A stretch of 64,000 nt of DNA from Euzebya pacifica (GCF_003344865.1 NZ_CP031165.1:496001-560000), one strand, 5' to 3'. Counted from the first letter of the stretch, positions 39,596 through 48,868 are shown. Notes: generated from the letters alone by a model not told the origin. Made by a program: numbers and translations.

Positions 39596-42378
39596 CCGGA
39601 CATGCCCCTGCCACCGGACCCGGTGGCGCTGCGGCCCGTGACGGTGGACGGGCCCCCGGGCGCGGCACGGACTCCGGACACGAGACCGCCGGGCACGGCG
39701 CAGCTGCTCCCGCGACACCGGCGGTCGGGCAACGGCCGGTCCTGCACCGGGCCGTCGACCGGCCGACGGTGGCCGGGCCGGCGTTGCTCGGTCGGGGGGC
39801 GATCGTGCGACCCGGCCAGCACCCACCCTCGTGGGTCGGGGACGCGCCGCGGTTCGTCGTCGACGCCCGCGTGGTCGCTGACCCGGGCACCATCGTCGAC
39901 CGGCTGCACCGCCTGTGGGTGGCCCGGCAGCCCTACGTGGTCGAGCTCGCCGTCGACCCCCGCGAGCTGCAGGCCCCGACCAGCTCGACCGCACCGGTGC
40001 ACAGCCACGACCCTCGGTTCCTGTTCGGCCTCGACCGGCTGGCCTACCTCGTGTGGGCCAACACCGTGGACTGTCGCGGTGACGAACCGACGTGGTGGCA
40101 CACGGTCAAGGCCACCCGTGCGCTGCCCTCGTTGACCGCCGGGGGCCACGCCGACGTGACCCTGCCCGACGGCCGGCCCGCCTGGATCGACGGTGGTCCG
40201 CGCGAACCGCTGGACCTCGGCACTGTGGTGCTGCACCGCGACGACACCGAACGCGGACGGATGGCGCTGCCGACCAACCGCCCGCTCGCCCCGACCCGCG
40301 GCCTGGCGCCCGACCAGGCGGCGGCCGTGACCGCCCCCGGCGGGGCCGTCCGCGTCGCCGCCCCGGCCGGGTCGGGAAAGACTCGTGTGCTGAGCGCCAG
40401 GATCGAGGAGGTCCTCGGGGTCAGGGGTGTCCCCGCCGACTCGGTGCTGGTGCTGGCCTACAACACCAAGGCTGCTGCCGAGCTCCGTGAACGCTGTCCC
40501 GTCCCCGGCGCTCGGGTGGCAACGGTCCATGCGCACGCCCTCGGGCTGCTCCGCCGCCACCTCGGCGACGTCGAGGTGCTCGGTGACCGCGACGTCCGCC
40601 GCATCCTGTCCGGCCTGGTCGAGGTCCCCCGTCGCGCCAACGTCGACCCGATGCAGGCGTGGATCGACGCGCTCGAGCGCGTCCGCATCGCCATGGTCGC
40701 GCCGGAGGAGGTCGAGAAGGACCACGACGAGGTCGAGGGGCTTGCCGAGGTGTTCCTCGCCTACCGCGACCAGCTGGCCCGCCGCAACGCCGTGGACTTC
40801 CCCGAGATGGTGCACCGGGCGATCGAGCTGCTGCTGACCGACCCGGCCGTCCGGGCCGCCGAACAGGACCGGGTCGGCCAGGTGCTGGTCGACGAGTTCC
40901 AGGACCTGACCCCGGCCTACCTGCTGTACATCCGCCTGCTCGCCAGCCCGCAGCTGCAGTGCTTCGGGGTCGGCGACGACGACCAGGTCATCTACGGCCA
41001 CGCCGGCGCCACCCCCTCCTACCTGCTGCACTTCGACACGCTCTTCCCCGGTGCCACCGACCACCCGCTGACCGTCAACTACCGCTGCCCGGCCCCGGTG
41101 GTGGAGGGTGCGGTCCAGCTGCTGGGCAACAACAAGGTGCGGCTCGACAAGGTGATCCGTCCCCGCGACGGTGCACCCGACGAGCCCATCACGGTGCACC
41201 GCCTCGACCGCCACGCCGAGGCGAGGACCGTCGGCGACACCGTTCAGGGCTGGTTCGACGACGACGTGGACCCCACCGACATCGCCGTCCTCGGACGGGT
41301 CCGCGTCGCCCTGCTGGGTACCCAGGCCGAGCTCTCGACCCGCGGCATCGCCTGCCGCAGCCCGATCGGGGAATGGCTGCTCGCCCGGACGGGGGTCAGG
41401 GCAGCGCTTGCCTACCTGCGGCTGGCGTCGGACGACCACCTGTCGGGTGAGGACCTGGCCGAGGTCCTGCACCGCCCGTTGCGGCCGATCCCCGGTTCGA
41501 TGAAGGACCCCCTGCGACGACGGGCCTGGACCGTGGAGTCCCTCGGCCGCTTCGTCGACGGACTCGACGGGGGCGGCCCGCGCCGGGCGCTGCAGGACTT
41601 CGTGCGCGACATCGAGGTCCTCCGCCGGAGGGCCCTCCGACAGCCGACCGCCGAGGTCCTGCGCTACATCACCGACGTCGTCGGGCTGGGCGACGTCGCC
41701 GAGTCGCTGGACCACCACGCCGTGGCCGGGGGCGGTGCGGCCGGGGCGTCCCACATCGACGACCTGCAGGCCCTCATCCAGGTCGCCGACCACTGCACCG
41801 AGGCGGCCCGTTTCCCGCAGTTCCTGACCGACGTCGTCGCCCAGCCCGACCCCGACGGGCCGGCGGTGACCCTCTCGACCATCCACAGCGTCAAGGGTCT
41901 CGAGTGGCCGAAGGTCGTGGTCGTGGGTGCGGCCGAGGGCATCTCACCGCATCGCCTGGCCACCGGCAGCGCAGAGCTGGAGGAGGAACGGCGGGTCTTC
42001 CACGTGGCGATCACCCGGGCCAGCCAGCAGCTCGTCGTCGTCGCCCCGACCACCGGTACCTCCCGCTTCGTGGCCGAGATGGAGGGCAAGCCGGCGCTGG
42101 TCGGACGGTCCGCTGCCCCACGTCCCTCCGCCGGCGCGGTGACGACCCGGAAGGCCCGCACCCCCGTGCGCAAGGCCGGCCGGGCCGCCTCGTCCACGCC
42201 CCGGTACCGGGCATCGGTGGGCCTGGAGGTCAAGGCGCCCGGCGGCCTGGCCGGGGCCATCGAGTCGGTCACCGAGGAGGGGGCGCTGATCCGTACCGCC
42301 CGGGGGTCGCTCCTGCGGCTGAAGTACGGCAGCGAGGTCCGCGTGGACGGCACCCTCGGCACGCTCGTCAGCCCCTGA
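39592..42378 (+). CDS. UvrD/PcrA-type superfamily 1 DNA helicase with long N-terminal extension
   Basis: 928 residues from GTG 39592 (four-base overlap with the NurA-family gene). SF1A motifs: Q/I region LAPDQAAAV then APAGSGKTRVLSARI near residue 260, Ia YNTKAAAEL, II VDEFQDLTPAY, III GDDDQVIYG, IV NYRCP, V TIHSVKGLEWP, VI VAITRASQQL. It unwinds DNA 3'-5' by family inference. The first ~240 residues precede motif I, whereas UvrD/PcrA normally has it near residue 30. The extension contains RFLFGLDRLAYLVWANTVDC and WWHTVKATRALPS, unrecognised, perhaps DNA-end or partner binding. The last ~100 residues are basic. Operon with sbcD-sbcC-nurA suggests joint end processing. Confidence 0.9.
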   Translation: MTGHAPATGPGGAAARDGGRAPGRGTDSGHETAGHGAAAPATPAVGQRPVLHRAVDRPTVAGPALLGRGAIVRPGQHPPSWVGDAPRFVVDARVVADPGTIVDRLHRLWVARQPYVVELAVDPRELQAPTSSTAPVHSHDPRFLFGLDRLAYLVWANTVDCRGDEPTWWHTVKATRALPSLTAGGHADVTLPDGRPAWIDGGPREPLDLGTVVLHRDDTERGRMALPTNRPLAPTRGLAPDQAAAVTAPGGAVRVAAPAGSGKTRVLSARIEEVLGVRGVPADSVLVLAYNTKAAAELRERCPVPGARVATVHAHALGLLRRHLGDVEVLGDRDVRRILSGLVEVPRRANVDPMQAWIDALERVRIAMVAPEEVEKDHDEVEGLAEVFLAYRDQLARRNAVDFPEMVHRAIELLLTDPAVRAAEQDRVGQVLVDEFQDLTPAYLLYIRLLASPQLQCFGVGDDDQVIYGHAGATPSYLLHFDTLFPGATDHPLTVNYRCPAPVVEGAVQLLGNNKVRLDKVIRPRDGAPDEPITVHRLDRHAEARTVGDTVQGWFDDDVDPTDIAVLGRVRVALLGTQAELSTRGIACRSPIGEWLLARTGVRAALAYLRLASDDHLSGEDLAEVLHRPLRPIPGSMKDPLRRRAWTVESLGRFVDGLDGGGPRRALQDFVRDIEVLRRRALRQPTAEVLRYITDVVGLGDVAESLDHHAVAGGGAAGASHIDDLQALIQVADHCTEAARFPQFLTDVVAQPDPDGPAVTLSTIHSVKGLEWPKVVVVGAAEGISPHRLATGSAELEEERRVFHVAITRASQQLVVVAPTTGTSRFVAEMEGKPALVGRSAAPRPSAGAVTTRKARTPVRKAGRAASSTPRYRASVGLEVKAPGGLAGAIESVTEEGALIRTARGSLLRLKYGSEVRVDGTLGTLVSP

Positions 42379-42500
42379 TCGGGGCGACCCCTGACAGGGA
42401 TGCATGGGGGAGATCCCCAGCAGACCGGACGGCGCGCCGGGTCCAACATGATCGATGTCGCCGCGATCCCGCGGCGGTCACGCATCGAGGAGAACCCACC

Positions 42501-42788
42501 GTGAGCACCGCCACCGCCCCCACCCGCCTGTACCGGTCCACCCGCGACAAGAAGATCGCCGGCGTCTGCGGCGGGATCGCCGAGTCGATGGGCTGGGACC
42601 CGTCGACCGTCCGCCTGATCGCGGCGCTGTCCATCCTCCTGCCGGGCCCGCAGTTCCTTGCCTACTTCATCGCCTGGATCGTGTTGCCGACCGACGTGGA
42701 CGTCTTCGAGCCCCACGCCGCCCAGTACCCGCCGGCCGACCCGTACGGCCCTACCGACGGGACCCCGACCGACGGACCGATCTCCTAG
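42501..42788 (+). CDS. PspC-domain membrane protein
   Basis: 95 residues from GTG 42501 with GAGGAG 9 nt upstream. The PspC pattern is clear: LYRSTRDKKIAGVCGGIAE then a hydrophobic segment LIAALSILLPGPQFLAYFIAWIVLP, ending in a Pro/Tyr/Asp-rich cytoplasmic or external tail. PspC proteins sense or buffer envelope stress in the phage-shock response; here it stands alone. Its stop codon overlaps the end of the convergent SDR gene by four bases. Confidence 0.9.
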   Translation: MSTATAPTRLYRSTRDKKIAGVCGGIAESMGWDPSTVRLIAALSILLPGPQFLAYFIAWIVLPTDVDVFEPHAAQYPPADPYGPTDGTPTDGPIS

Positions 42789-43627
42789 TCCGCGTCGACG
42801 GGCTCCGGCCGTGGGGCCCGTCCGTGGAAGGTCTTCATGGTGTCGTTGACGCCGAGCAGGCCGATGGCCGCGTCGAAGGCCTTCACCGGGAGGATCCGCA
42901 TCGGGGCCAGCAGGCCGACGAGACGGGGCAGGTTCACGACCGACCGGTTGCGCTCGACGGCGACCACCACGGCCTTGGCCACCTCGGCCTCGGCAAGGAT
43001 CGGCAGGAGGAACGGAACGCGGCTGCGCACGCCCTCGAACATGCCGGTGTCGATGAAGAACGGGTTGACGACGGTGGTGCGGACCCCGGGCGCCACCTCG
43101 GCGAGCTCCATGCGCAGCGACTCGTCGAACCCGACCGCGGCGTGCTTGGAGGAGGCGTACTCCACCATGCGTGACACGCCGAGCAGTCCGCTCGCCGAGG
43201 CGATCGTCACGACGTGACCCGAGTTGCGGGCCACCATGTCGCCGAGGAAGGCCTTGGTGACCCAGAACAGCGAGAGTGTGTTCACGGCGAACGTCCGCTC
43301 GATCTCCTCCTCGCTGGTCTCCGTCAGCGGTCGGTTGCCGGCCACGATGCCGGCGTTGTTCACCACGACGTCGACGTCCCCCACCGAGCTGCGCACCTCC
43401 TCGGCGGTGCGGGCGACCATCGCGCGGTCGGACACGTCGACGCGGAAGGCGTGGTGGACACCACCGGAGCTGGACTCGAGGTCCTTGGTGACCGCCCTGG
43501 CGGCCTCGAGGTCGATGTCCCAGATGACGACGGTCGCGCCACGGGCCGCGAAGGCCTGGGCCATCTGCCGGCCGATGCCCGACCCGCCACCGGTGATCAG
43601 CACCGTGCGGTCCTGCAGCTTGCTCAT
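42785..43627 (-). CDS. Short-chain dehydrogenase/reductase (SDR)
   Basis: 280 residues from ATG 43627 (GAGGAG 8 nt upstream). Classical SDR: the NAD(P) motif TGGGSGIGRQMA near residue 13, an Asp at the end of strand 2 (VVIWDIDL, suggesting NAD+ preference), NNAGI near 88, catalytic S in TIASASG, and YASSK (Y/K dyad) near 160. The C-terminal ~80 residues (VEKAFD-like, MRILPVKAFDAAIGLLG) resemble SDRs that act on lipophilic substrates such as retinol or fatty alcohols, sometimes membrane-associated. Substrate not identifiable. Convergent with the PspC gene. Confidence 0.9.
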   Translation of the reverse strand: MSKLQDRTVLITGGGSGIGRQMAQAFAARGATVVIWDIDLEAARAVTKDLESSSGGVHHAFRVDVSDRAMVARTAEEVRSSVGDVDVVVNNAGIVAGNRPLTETSEEEIERTFAVNTLSLFWVTKAFLGDMVARNSGHVVTIASASGLLGVSRMVEYASSKHAAVGFDESLRMELAEVAPGVRTTVVNPFFIDTGMFEGVRSRVPFLLPILAEAEVAKAVVVAVERNRSVVNLPRLVGLLAPMRILPVKAFDAAIGLLGVNDTMKTFHGRAPRPEPVDAD

Positions 43628-43858
43628 GACGTTGGCTCCTCGTCCTCGACTGCGATCGAGGATCGCACGCCCACCCACCCGCGACCCAACCCACGGGTAC
43701 CAACAGCGCGGTGACTAGTCCGTTTGTGCGCCAAAAGATGGTCGGAACGGGGGATATGACTCTACGTGTGGCTGAAACACCATGGGGTCACACGCCGTCG
43801 ACGTCGTTCGGCAGCGTGTTCCGCAGTCACTTCCAGACCTCCAAAGGTGTGCCCACAC

Positions 43859-45406
43859 ATGAAGCGTTTCCCCTTCGTCGCCGGTGTCCTCGGCGCCGCC
43901 CTGATCGCTGGTCCGGTGTCGGCCCAGCTGCCCCTCGTCCCAGAGATTCCGATCGTCGACCCGATCCTGGACCCGGTACTCGATCCCCTGGATCCGGTCC
44001 TGGACCCCGTGCTCGACCCCGTTGACGACCTGCCGCTGCCCGACCTGCCAGGCCTGCCGACGGACCCCACCGACCTCATCGACGACCCGACGGGCATCCT
44101 CGGCGACCTGACCGACATCCTGGACGGCCTCGGCCCGATCCTCGAGCCGGCCGACCCGATCCTGGACCCGGTCACCGACATCATCGACCAGCTCGACGGC
44201 ATCATCACCGACGTCCTGGCCGACGTGATCCTGTCCAACCTGCTCGCGCTGAAGGGTGAGGACGCCGTCGACGCCTCCATCGCGTTCAGCCAGGCAACCT
44301 ACGACGCCTCCGACACCGCCATCATCGCCCGCGACGACGTCTTCGCCGACGCGCTGACCACCGGCGCCCTCCAGGGCATCTTCGACGCGCCGCTGCTGCT
44401 GACCGGGTCCAGCGACCTCGACAGCCGCACCGCTCGCGAGCTGGTCCGCCTCGGCGTCGAGCGCCTCGTCATCCTCGGTGCCGACTCCGCCATCAACCCG
44501 CTGGTCGTCCAGAAGCTGGAGATCGCCGGCCTCGACGTGACCCGCGTCGGCGGCCCGAGCCGTGTCGAGACCGCCACCCTGGCCGCTGCCGAGACCGCGC
44601 CGAACGCCACCACGGCCGTCATGACCCGGGCGTACTCCGCCGACGGCGACGACTCCCAGGCCTACGCCGACCTGCTGGCCGTCAGCCCGTGGGCTGCCGA
44701 GAACGACTGGCCCGTCCTGCTGACCCAGACCGACACCCTGACCCCGTCCGTGGCCAGCTACCTGACCGACTCCTCCATCACCGACGTCGTCATCATCGGT
44801 GGCGAGACCGCCGTGTCGGCCGCCACCCAGCAGGCCGTCGAGGCCCTGGGCGTGACCACCCGTCGCGTCTCCGGCAGCAACCGCTACGCCACCGCCGTGG
44901 CCGTCGCCAACGAGCGTGGCTTCGCCAACTCCGGTGACGCCGACCGGCTGATCCTCGCCGAGGGCACCTCCTCCCGCACCGACGTCTGGGCCCCCGGCTT
45001 CGCCAGCGCCGCCCACGGTGCCACCCACCGCGCCCCGGTCCTCCTGACCTCCGGCGATGTCATCCCGGCCGAGACGATGTCGTTCATCACCGAGGGCCTG
45101 GAAGCCAACCTGGCCGACGGCGGCCCTGCGACCATCTGCGCCAGCTTCGTCAGCCCGATCGCCTGCGAGGCCGCCGGCCTCCTGCTGCTGGGTGACCTGC
45201 TCGACGCAACCGACCTGCTGGGCCTGGACCTGACCGACCTGCCGCTCGTCGGTGACCTCCTCGACGTCATCGAGCAGGTCACCGGCGTGGAGCTGCCCGA
45301 CCTGGACGGCCTGCTGGGTGACCCGTTGGGCGGGGTCGACGGCGGCGCCGGCGGGCTCGACCCGGTCACCGACGTGGTCGGCGGTGTCCTCGGAGGCGGC
45401 AACTAG
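43859..45406 (+). CDS. CWB2 protein with Pro/Leu/Asp-rich N-terminal stalk
   Basis: 515 residues from ATG 43859 (AAAGGTG upstream). Signal peptide MKRFPFVAGVLGAALIAGPVSA. Residues ~25-120 repeat LDPVLDPLDP-type units, a periodic proline stalk. Three CWB2 repeats occupy ~135-430 (ARDDVFADAL, VILGADSAIN, VIIGGETAVS). The tail again is Leu/Asp/Gly-rich (LLGDLLDATDLLGLDLTDL) and ends GGGN. It pairs with a paralogue at 47432 by stalk type, by the shared LLTQTD..LTP repeat and by similar Cys-containing tail (CASFVSPIACEAA). Codons are very strongly C-ended, hinting at high expression. The upstream region has GGAAC-N16-CGT (43744-43767), an ECF-sigma-like layout, weakly supported. Confidence 0.88.
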   Translation: MKRFPFVAGVLGAALIAGPVSAQLPLVPEIPIVDPILDPVLDPLDPVLDPVLDPVDDLPLPDLPGLPTDPTDLIDDPTGILGDLTDILDGLGPILEPADPILDPVTDIIDQLDGIITDVLADVILSNLLALKGEDAVDASIAFSQATYDASDTAIIARDDVFADALTTGALQGIFDAPLLLTGSSDLDSRTARELVRLGVERLVILGADSAINPLVVQKLEIAGLDVTRVGGPSRVETATLAAAETAPNATTAVMTRAYSADGDDSQAYADLLAVSPWAAENDWPVLLTQTDTLTPSVASYLTDSSITDVVIIGGETAVSAATQQAVEALGVTTRRVSGSNRYATAVAVANERGFANSGDADRLILAEGTSSRTDVWAPGFASAAHGATHRAPVLLTSGDVIPAETMSFITEGLEANLADGGPATICASFVSPIACEAAGLLLLGDLLDATDLLGLDLTDLPLVGDLLDVIEQVTGVELPDLDGLLGDPLGGVDGGAGGLDPVTDVVGGVLGGGN

Positions 45407-45472
45407 TCCCACGAGGAGGCCGTTGCCGGGGTGACGTCAGCACATCCACCCGCGTAACGTCAGCACTGCCGG

Positions 45473-45506
45473 AGCCCGGTTCCGTCCCCCCCGTCGGAAC
45501 CGGGCT
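45473..45506. terminator. Bidirectional terminator hairpin
   Basis: Perfect 12-bp arms AGCCCGGTTCCG and CGGAACCGGGCT, 10-nt C-rich loop, between the convergent CWB2 and helicase genes. The rest of this 212-bp gap holds only short direct repeats (GACGTCAGCAC-like and CGATCGTGCCG pairs). Confidence 0.8.
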
Positions 45507-45618
45507 GTGGTTCGTCCGGGGGCGGGCGCACGATCGTGCCGTTCCCCTCCCCTGCGTGGGTTGGGCCCCGATCGTGCCGGTGGCCGCGCGAGCCCCTGCC
45601 GGTGGCCGCGAGGGACGG

Positions 45619-47232
45619 TCAGAGGCGGGTCAGCCACTTCTCGCCGGCTTCGAGGCGCTGCTCGAGCTGGTCGGCGGTGGCGTCGGAGATCCGCTTGATG
45701 CCCGAGAGGCGGTTGAGCTCCAGGTTGACGGCCTTGTGGTCCATGTTGGCGCGGCGGACCAGCAGCCGAACCAGGTCGGCGTTGCGCTTGCGGAGCGTGG
45801 CCTTGGTGACGTGCATGGCCTGGATCGGCAGCCCGTCCTCACCGACCTGGGGGACCTTCCCGCCGGGGGTGGGCGGGGGGAACAGCGTGAGGGGCACGCC
45901 CTCCTGGTCGGCCGCCGGGAAGGGATCGGCGGTGAACCACTCGGGCTCCTCCGATGAGCCGTTGTCCGACGCGGTCGCGGCGACGGCCTGGAACAGCGAG
46001 ATCTGCTCGCCCTCCTCCACCATCATCGCCTCGAGCGGGTCGGCGAGCAGGTCCTCCTCCTGCTCCTCCTTGCGCTTCAGCAAGTGGCGACGCGCCTCGG
46101 AGATGCCCATGCTGTGGGCACGCAACCGGGGGTCGTCGGGCAGGAACATCATCGACCGGGCGCCCCGGGTGTCGGGGGTGACGCGCACCAGGCGACCGAC
46201 GGCCTGCCGGAAGAACAGCTCGGTCGCGGTCGTCGTCGCCCACACCCCGACCCGCAGGCGGGGGATGTCCACACCCTCCGACACCATGCGCACGGCGACG
46301 ATCCACGGATCGGCCGACCGCGAGAAGTTGGCGATCCTGTCCGAGGCGTCGGGGTCATCGGAGGTCGCCACGACCGCGCGGACGCCACAGCGCTCGCGCA
46401 GCAACCGCACGATGCCCGAGGCGTGTTCGGTGTCGATGGCGATGACCAGGCCGCCGGCGTCGGGGTGGGTGCGCCGCACCTTCATCAGCGCGCTGTTCGC
46501 CCGGACCAGGACCGACGGCAGCCACTCGCCGTGCAACGACAGCGCCGTGCGCAGCCGCTGGGCGGTCAGGGTGCGGTCCAGGGCATCCCCGAAGGACGCC
46601 GCATGGTGGGAGCCATCGGCGGACACCCACTCCATCTCCCCGTCGATGCGGGGGAAGTAGACGGGCCGCACGACGCCGTCGGCAAGGGCGTCGCCGTAGC
46701 CGTACTCGATGTCGGGTTGGGCCTCGTCGAAGTCGTAGCGGACGAACGGGATGGCCTGGGTATCGGACCGGAACGGCGTGCCGGACAGCGCGATGCGTCG
46801 GCGCGTGAACTGGAAGGCCGTCGCGACCGAATCGCCCCATGCACGGTCGTCGCCGGCGTGGTGGACCTCGTCGAGCACGACGACCCCGTGGGCGACCCGT
46901 TGGGCCAGGTCGACGGCGGCCGAGGCCACCTGCTGGTAGGTCGTGACGATGCCGTGCATGTCGGGGCTGAACGGCTGCCCGGCGCTCCACGACGGGTCCA
47001 GGTGCAGCCCGAGGCGCGCGGCCGCGTCGGCCCACTGGATCTTGAGGTGCGCGGTCGGGGCGACGACGACGGCCGGCCCCGGCTGGCGGCTCAGCTCACG
47101 GATCATCGCCACGAGCGCGAACGTCGTCTTGCCCGCCCCTGGCGTGGCCACGGCGAGGAAGTCGGGGTGCGGGTGGTCAGCGAGCGCGTCGAGCGCGCGT
47201 CGTTGCCAGGGGCGGAGCATCAGTGCAGGCAC
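45619..47232 (-). CDS. DEAD/DEAH superfamily 2 helicase (XPB/ERCC3-like or type III-restriction-like)
   Basis: About 537 residues. Motif I ATPGAGKTTFAL follows LRPWQRRALDAL, so it begins close to the start. Then VVVAPTAHLKIQWADAA, motif II VVLDEVHH, motif III LSGTPFRS, and in the second RecA domain VSEGVDIPRLRVGVWA and RQAVGRLVRVTPD. The C-terminal ~150 residues are charged with a ribosomal-like basic end (KATLRKRNADLVRLLVRRAN). This is a common actinobacterial helicase family of unknown cellular role, acting on DNA or RNA. The start is uncertain between GTG 47232 and ATG 47220. It lies inverted between two paralogous CWB2 genes. Confidence 0.85.
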   Translation of the reverse strand: MPALMLRPWQRRALDALADHPHPDFLAVATPGAGKTTFALVAMIRELSRQPGPAVVVAPTAHLKIQWADAAARLGLHLDPSWSAGQPFSPDMHGIVTTYQQVASAAVDLAQRVAHGVVVLDEVHHAGDDRAWGDSVATAFQFTRRRIALSGTPFRSDTQAIPFVRYDFDEAQPDIEYGYGDALADGVVRPVYFPRIDGEMEWVSADGSHHAASFGDALDRTLTAQRLRTALSLHGEWLPSVLVRANSALMKVRRTHPDAGGLVIAIDTEHASGIVRLLRERCGVRAVVATSDDPDASDRIANFSRSADPWIVAVRMVSEGVDIPRLRVGVWATTTATELFFRQAVGRLVRVTPDTRGARSMMFLPDDPRLRAHSMGISEARRHLLKRKEEQEEDLLADPLEAMMVEEGEQISLFQAVAATASDNGSSEEPEWFTADPFPAADQEGVPLTLFPPPTPGGKVPQVGEDGLPIQAMHVTKATLRKRNADLVRLLVRRANMDHKAVNLELNRLSGIKRISDATADQLEQRLEAGEKWLTRL

Positions 47233-47431
47233 AACGGATGGGCAAGGATGCCATCCCCAGCCGCCCTTCCCAACCGGCCGCACGGGTTGGCTGTGGAAGT
47301 TCGTCAAGGGCTCACCTCCCGTTGACCAGTCACGAGGGACCATTGCCAGCCACTCGACTGGCGTGCGTCACTCGGACCGTGCACGGGTAGATCCCTGCCG
47401 CAGTCCACCACCGACCCGAAGGGGCCCCTGG

Positions 47432-48826
47432 ATGAAGCCAGTCCTCCGCGCGCTCAGCATCCTGCTCGTCCTGTCCGTCACGATCCTGGGCCCCGTCGGG
47501 GCGGCCAGCGCACAGATCGGTGACGTGGTCGGGCAGATCCCCATCCCCGACCTACCACCGGAGCTCGAGGATCCCCTCACCGACATCGTCGACCAGGTCG
47601 AGGACGGCGTCGTCGGGGCCATCGGGGACATCCCGCTGGACAACGCGGTGCAGCTGCTGGGCGACGACGGCGTCGAGGCGGCCATCAACCTGTCCAAGGC
47701 GACCTTCCCCGACGGCATGTCGCCGGTGGCGATGATCAGCCGGTCGACGATCTTCCCGGACTCGCTGTCCAGCGGTGGAGCCCAGGGAGTCCTGCAGGCA
47801 CCGCTGCTGGTCACCGCGGAGGACGAGCTGGACCCCCGCGTGGTCGACGAGCTCGCCCGGCTCGGCGTCACCCAGGTCGTGGTCCTCGGCAACACCTCCG
47901 CCATCTCCGACTCCGTGGTGGCCCAGCTGGAGGGGCTGGACCTGCGGGTCGACCGCCTCGGAGGCCCCACCCGCATCGAGACCGCCGTCGAGGTTGCGGC
48001 TGGGCTGATGCCCGACGCGTCACGCGCCATCATCGCCCGGGCCTACCCCGGTGACGGTGGGGACGATGCCCAGGCCTACGTCGACAGCCTCTCCGTCGGG
48101 CCCTGGGCCGCGGAGGACCGCATCCCGATCCTGCTGACCCAGACCGACGTCCTGACCCCGACGCTGCGGACCTACCTCGAGGGTGCCGACATCACCACGG
48201 TCACCATCATCGGTGGCGAGGAGGCGATCGCCCCGGCCGTCGCCACGGAGCTCGAGGGCCTCGGCATCACCGTCGAGCGGGTCGCAGGCGTGAACCGGTT
48301 CGCCACCGCCGTCGCGGTCGCCGCTGCACGCGGCTACCTCTCGGTGTCGGACTTCGACCGCTTGCTGCTGGCCGAGGTCGACGGACGCGATGACGTCTGG
48401 GTCCCCGGCTTCGCGGCCGCGGCCAACGGGGGGCTCTACAACGGGCCGATCCTGCTGACCGACGGCCTGATCCTGCCGACGGAGACCATCGCCTACCTGG
48501 TCCAGGGGCTGCCCGACACCCTGGCCGACCTCGGTGGCGCCCCCGTCATCTGCACCTCCTTCGTCAACCTGCTTGCCTGCGAGGCCGCGGCCCTGCTGCT
48601 GCTCGGCGCGTTGACGGAGGTGCAGGACCTGCTCGGCATGACGCCGCTCCCCGTCGGCGACATCATCGACATCATCACCGGTGGCGACGAGGAAGAGGAC
48701 CCGCCCGCTGACGAGGACCCGCCTGCCGACGAGGAGGACCCGCCGGCCGACGGCGAGGACCCGCCTGCAGAGGAGGAGTGCCTGTTCCCGGCGCCGTTCC
48801 CCTGCGTCCCGCCGCCGGGCGCCTGA
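47432..48826 (+). CDS. CWB2 protein, paralogue of the protein at 43859
   Basis: 464 residues; GAAGGGG precedes the ATG. Signal peptide: MKPVLRALSILLVLSVTIL, cleaved after ASA. A short stalk (QIPIPDLPPELEDPLTDIV) leads to three CWB2 repeats at ~75-370 (SRSTIFPDSL, VVLGNTSAIS, TIIGGEEAIA). LLTQTDVLTPTL matches LLTQTDTLTPSV in the paralogue, and the post-repeat block CTSFVNLLACEAAALLLLG matches CASFVSPIACEAAGLLLLG. The end differs: an acidic tail of DPPADEE repeats and a final CLFPAPFPCVPPPGA with two cysteines. Exported and wall-bound by inference. Convergent with the thioredoxin-like gene across a hairpin. Confidence 0.87.
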   Translation: MKPVLRALSILLVLSVTILGPVGAASAQIGDVVGQIPIPDLPPELEDPLTDIVDQVEDGVVGAIGDIPLDNAVQLLGDDGVEAAINLSKATFPDGMSPVAMISRSTIFPDSLSSGGAQGVLQAPLLVTAEDELDPRVVDELARLGVTQVVVLGNTSAISDSVVAQLEGLDLRVDRLGGPTRIETAVEVAAGLMPDASRAIIARAYPGDGGDDAQAYVDSLSVGPWAAEDRIPILLTQTDVLTPTLRTYLEGADITTVTIIGGEEAIAPAVATELEGLGITVERVAGVNRFATAVAVAAARGYLSVSDFDRLLLAEVDGRDDVWVPGFAAAANGGLYNGPILLTDGLILPTETIAYLVQGLPDTLADLGGAPVICTSFVNLLACEAAALLLLGALTEVQDLLGMTPLPVGDIIDIITGGDEEEDPPADEDPPADEEDPPADGEDPPAEEECLFPAPFPCVPPPGA

Positions 48827-48834
48827 GCCCGATC

Positions 48835-48860
48835 GCCGGGCGGCCTGCCGGTCGCCCGGC
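48835..48860. terminator. Hairpin between convergent genes
   Basis: GCCGGGCG and CGCCCGGC (8-bp arms, 10-nt loop) lie between the CWB2 stop at 48826 and the thioredoxin-like stop at 48869. Confidence 0.6.
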
Positions 48861-48868
48861 CAGCCAGC

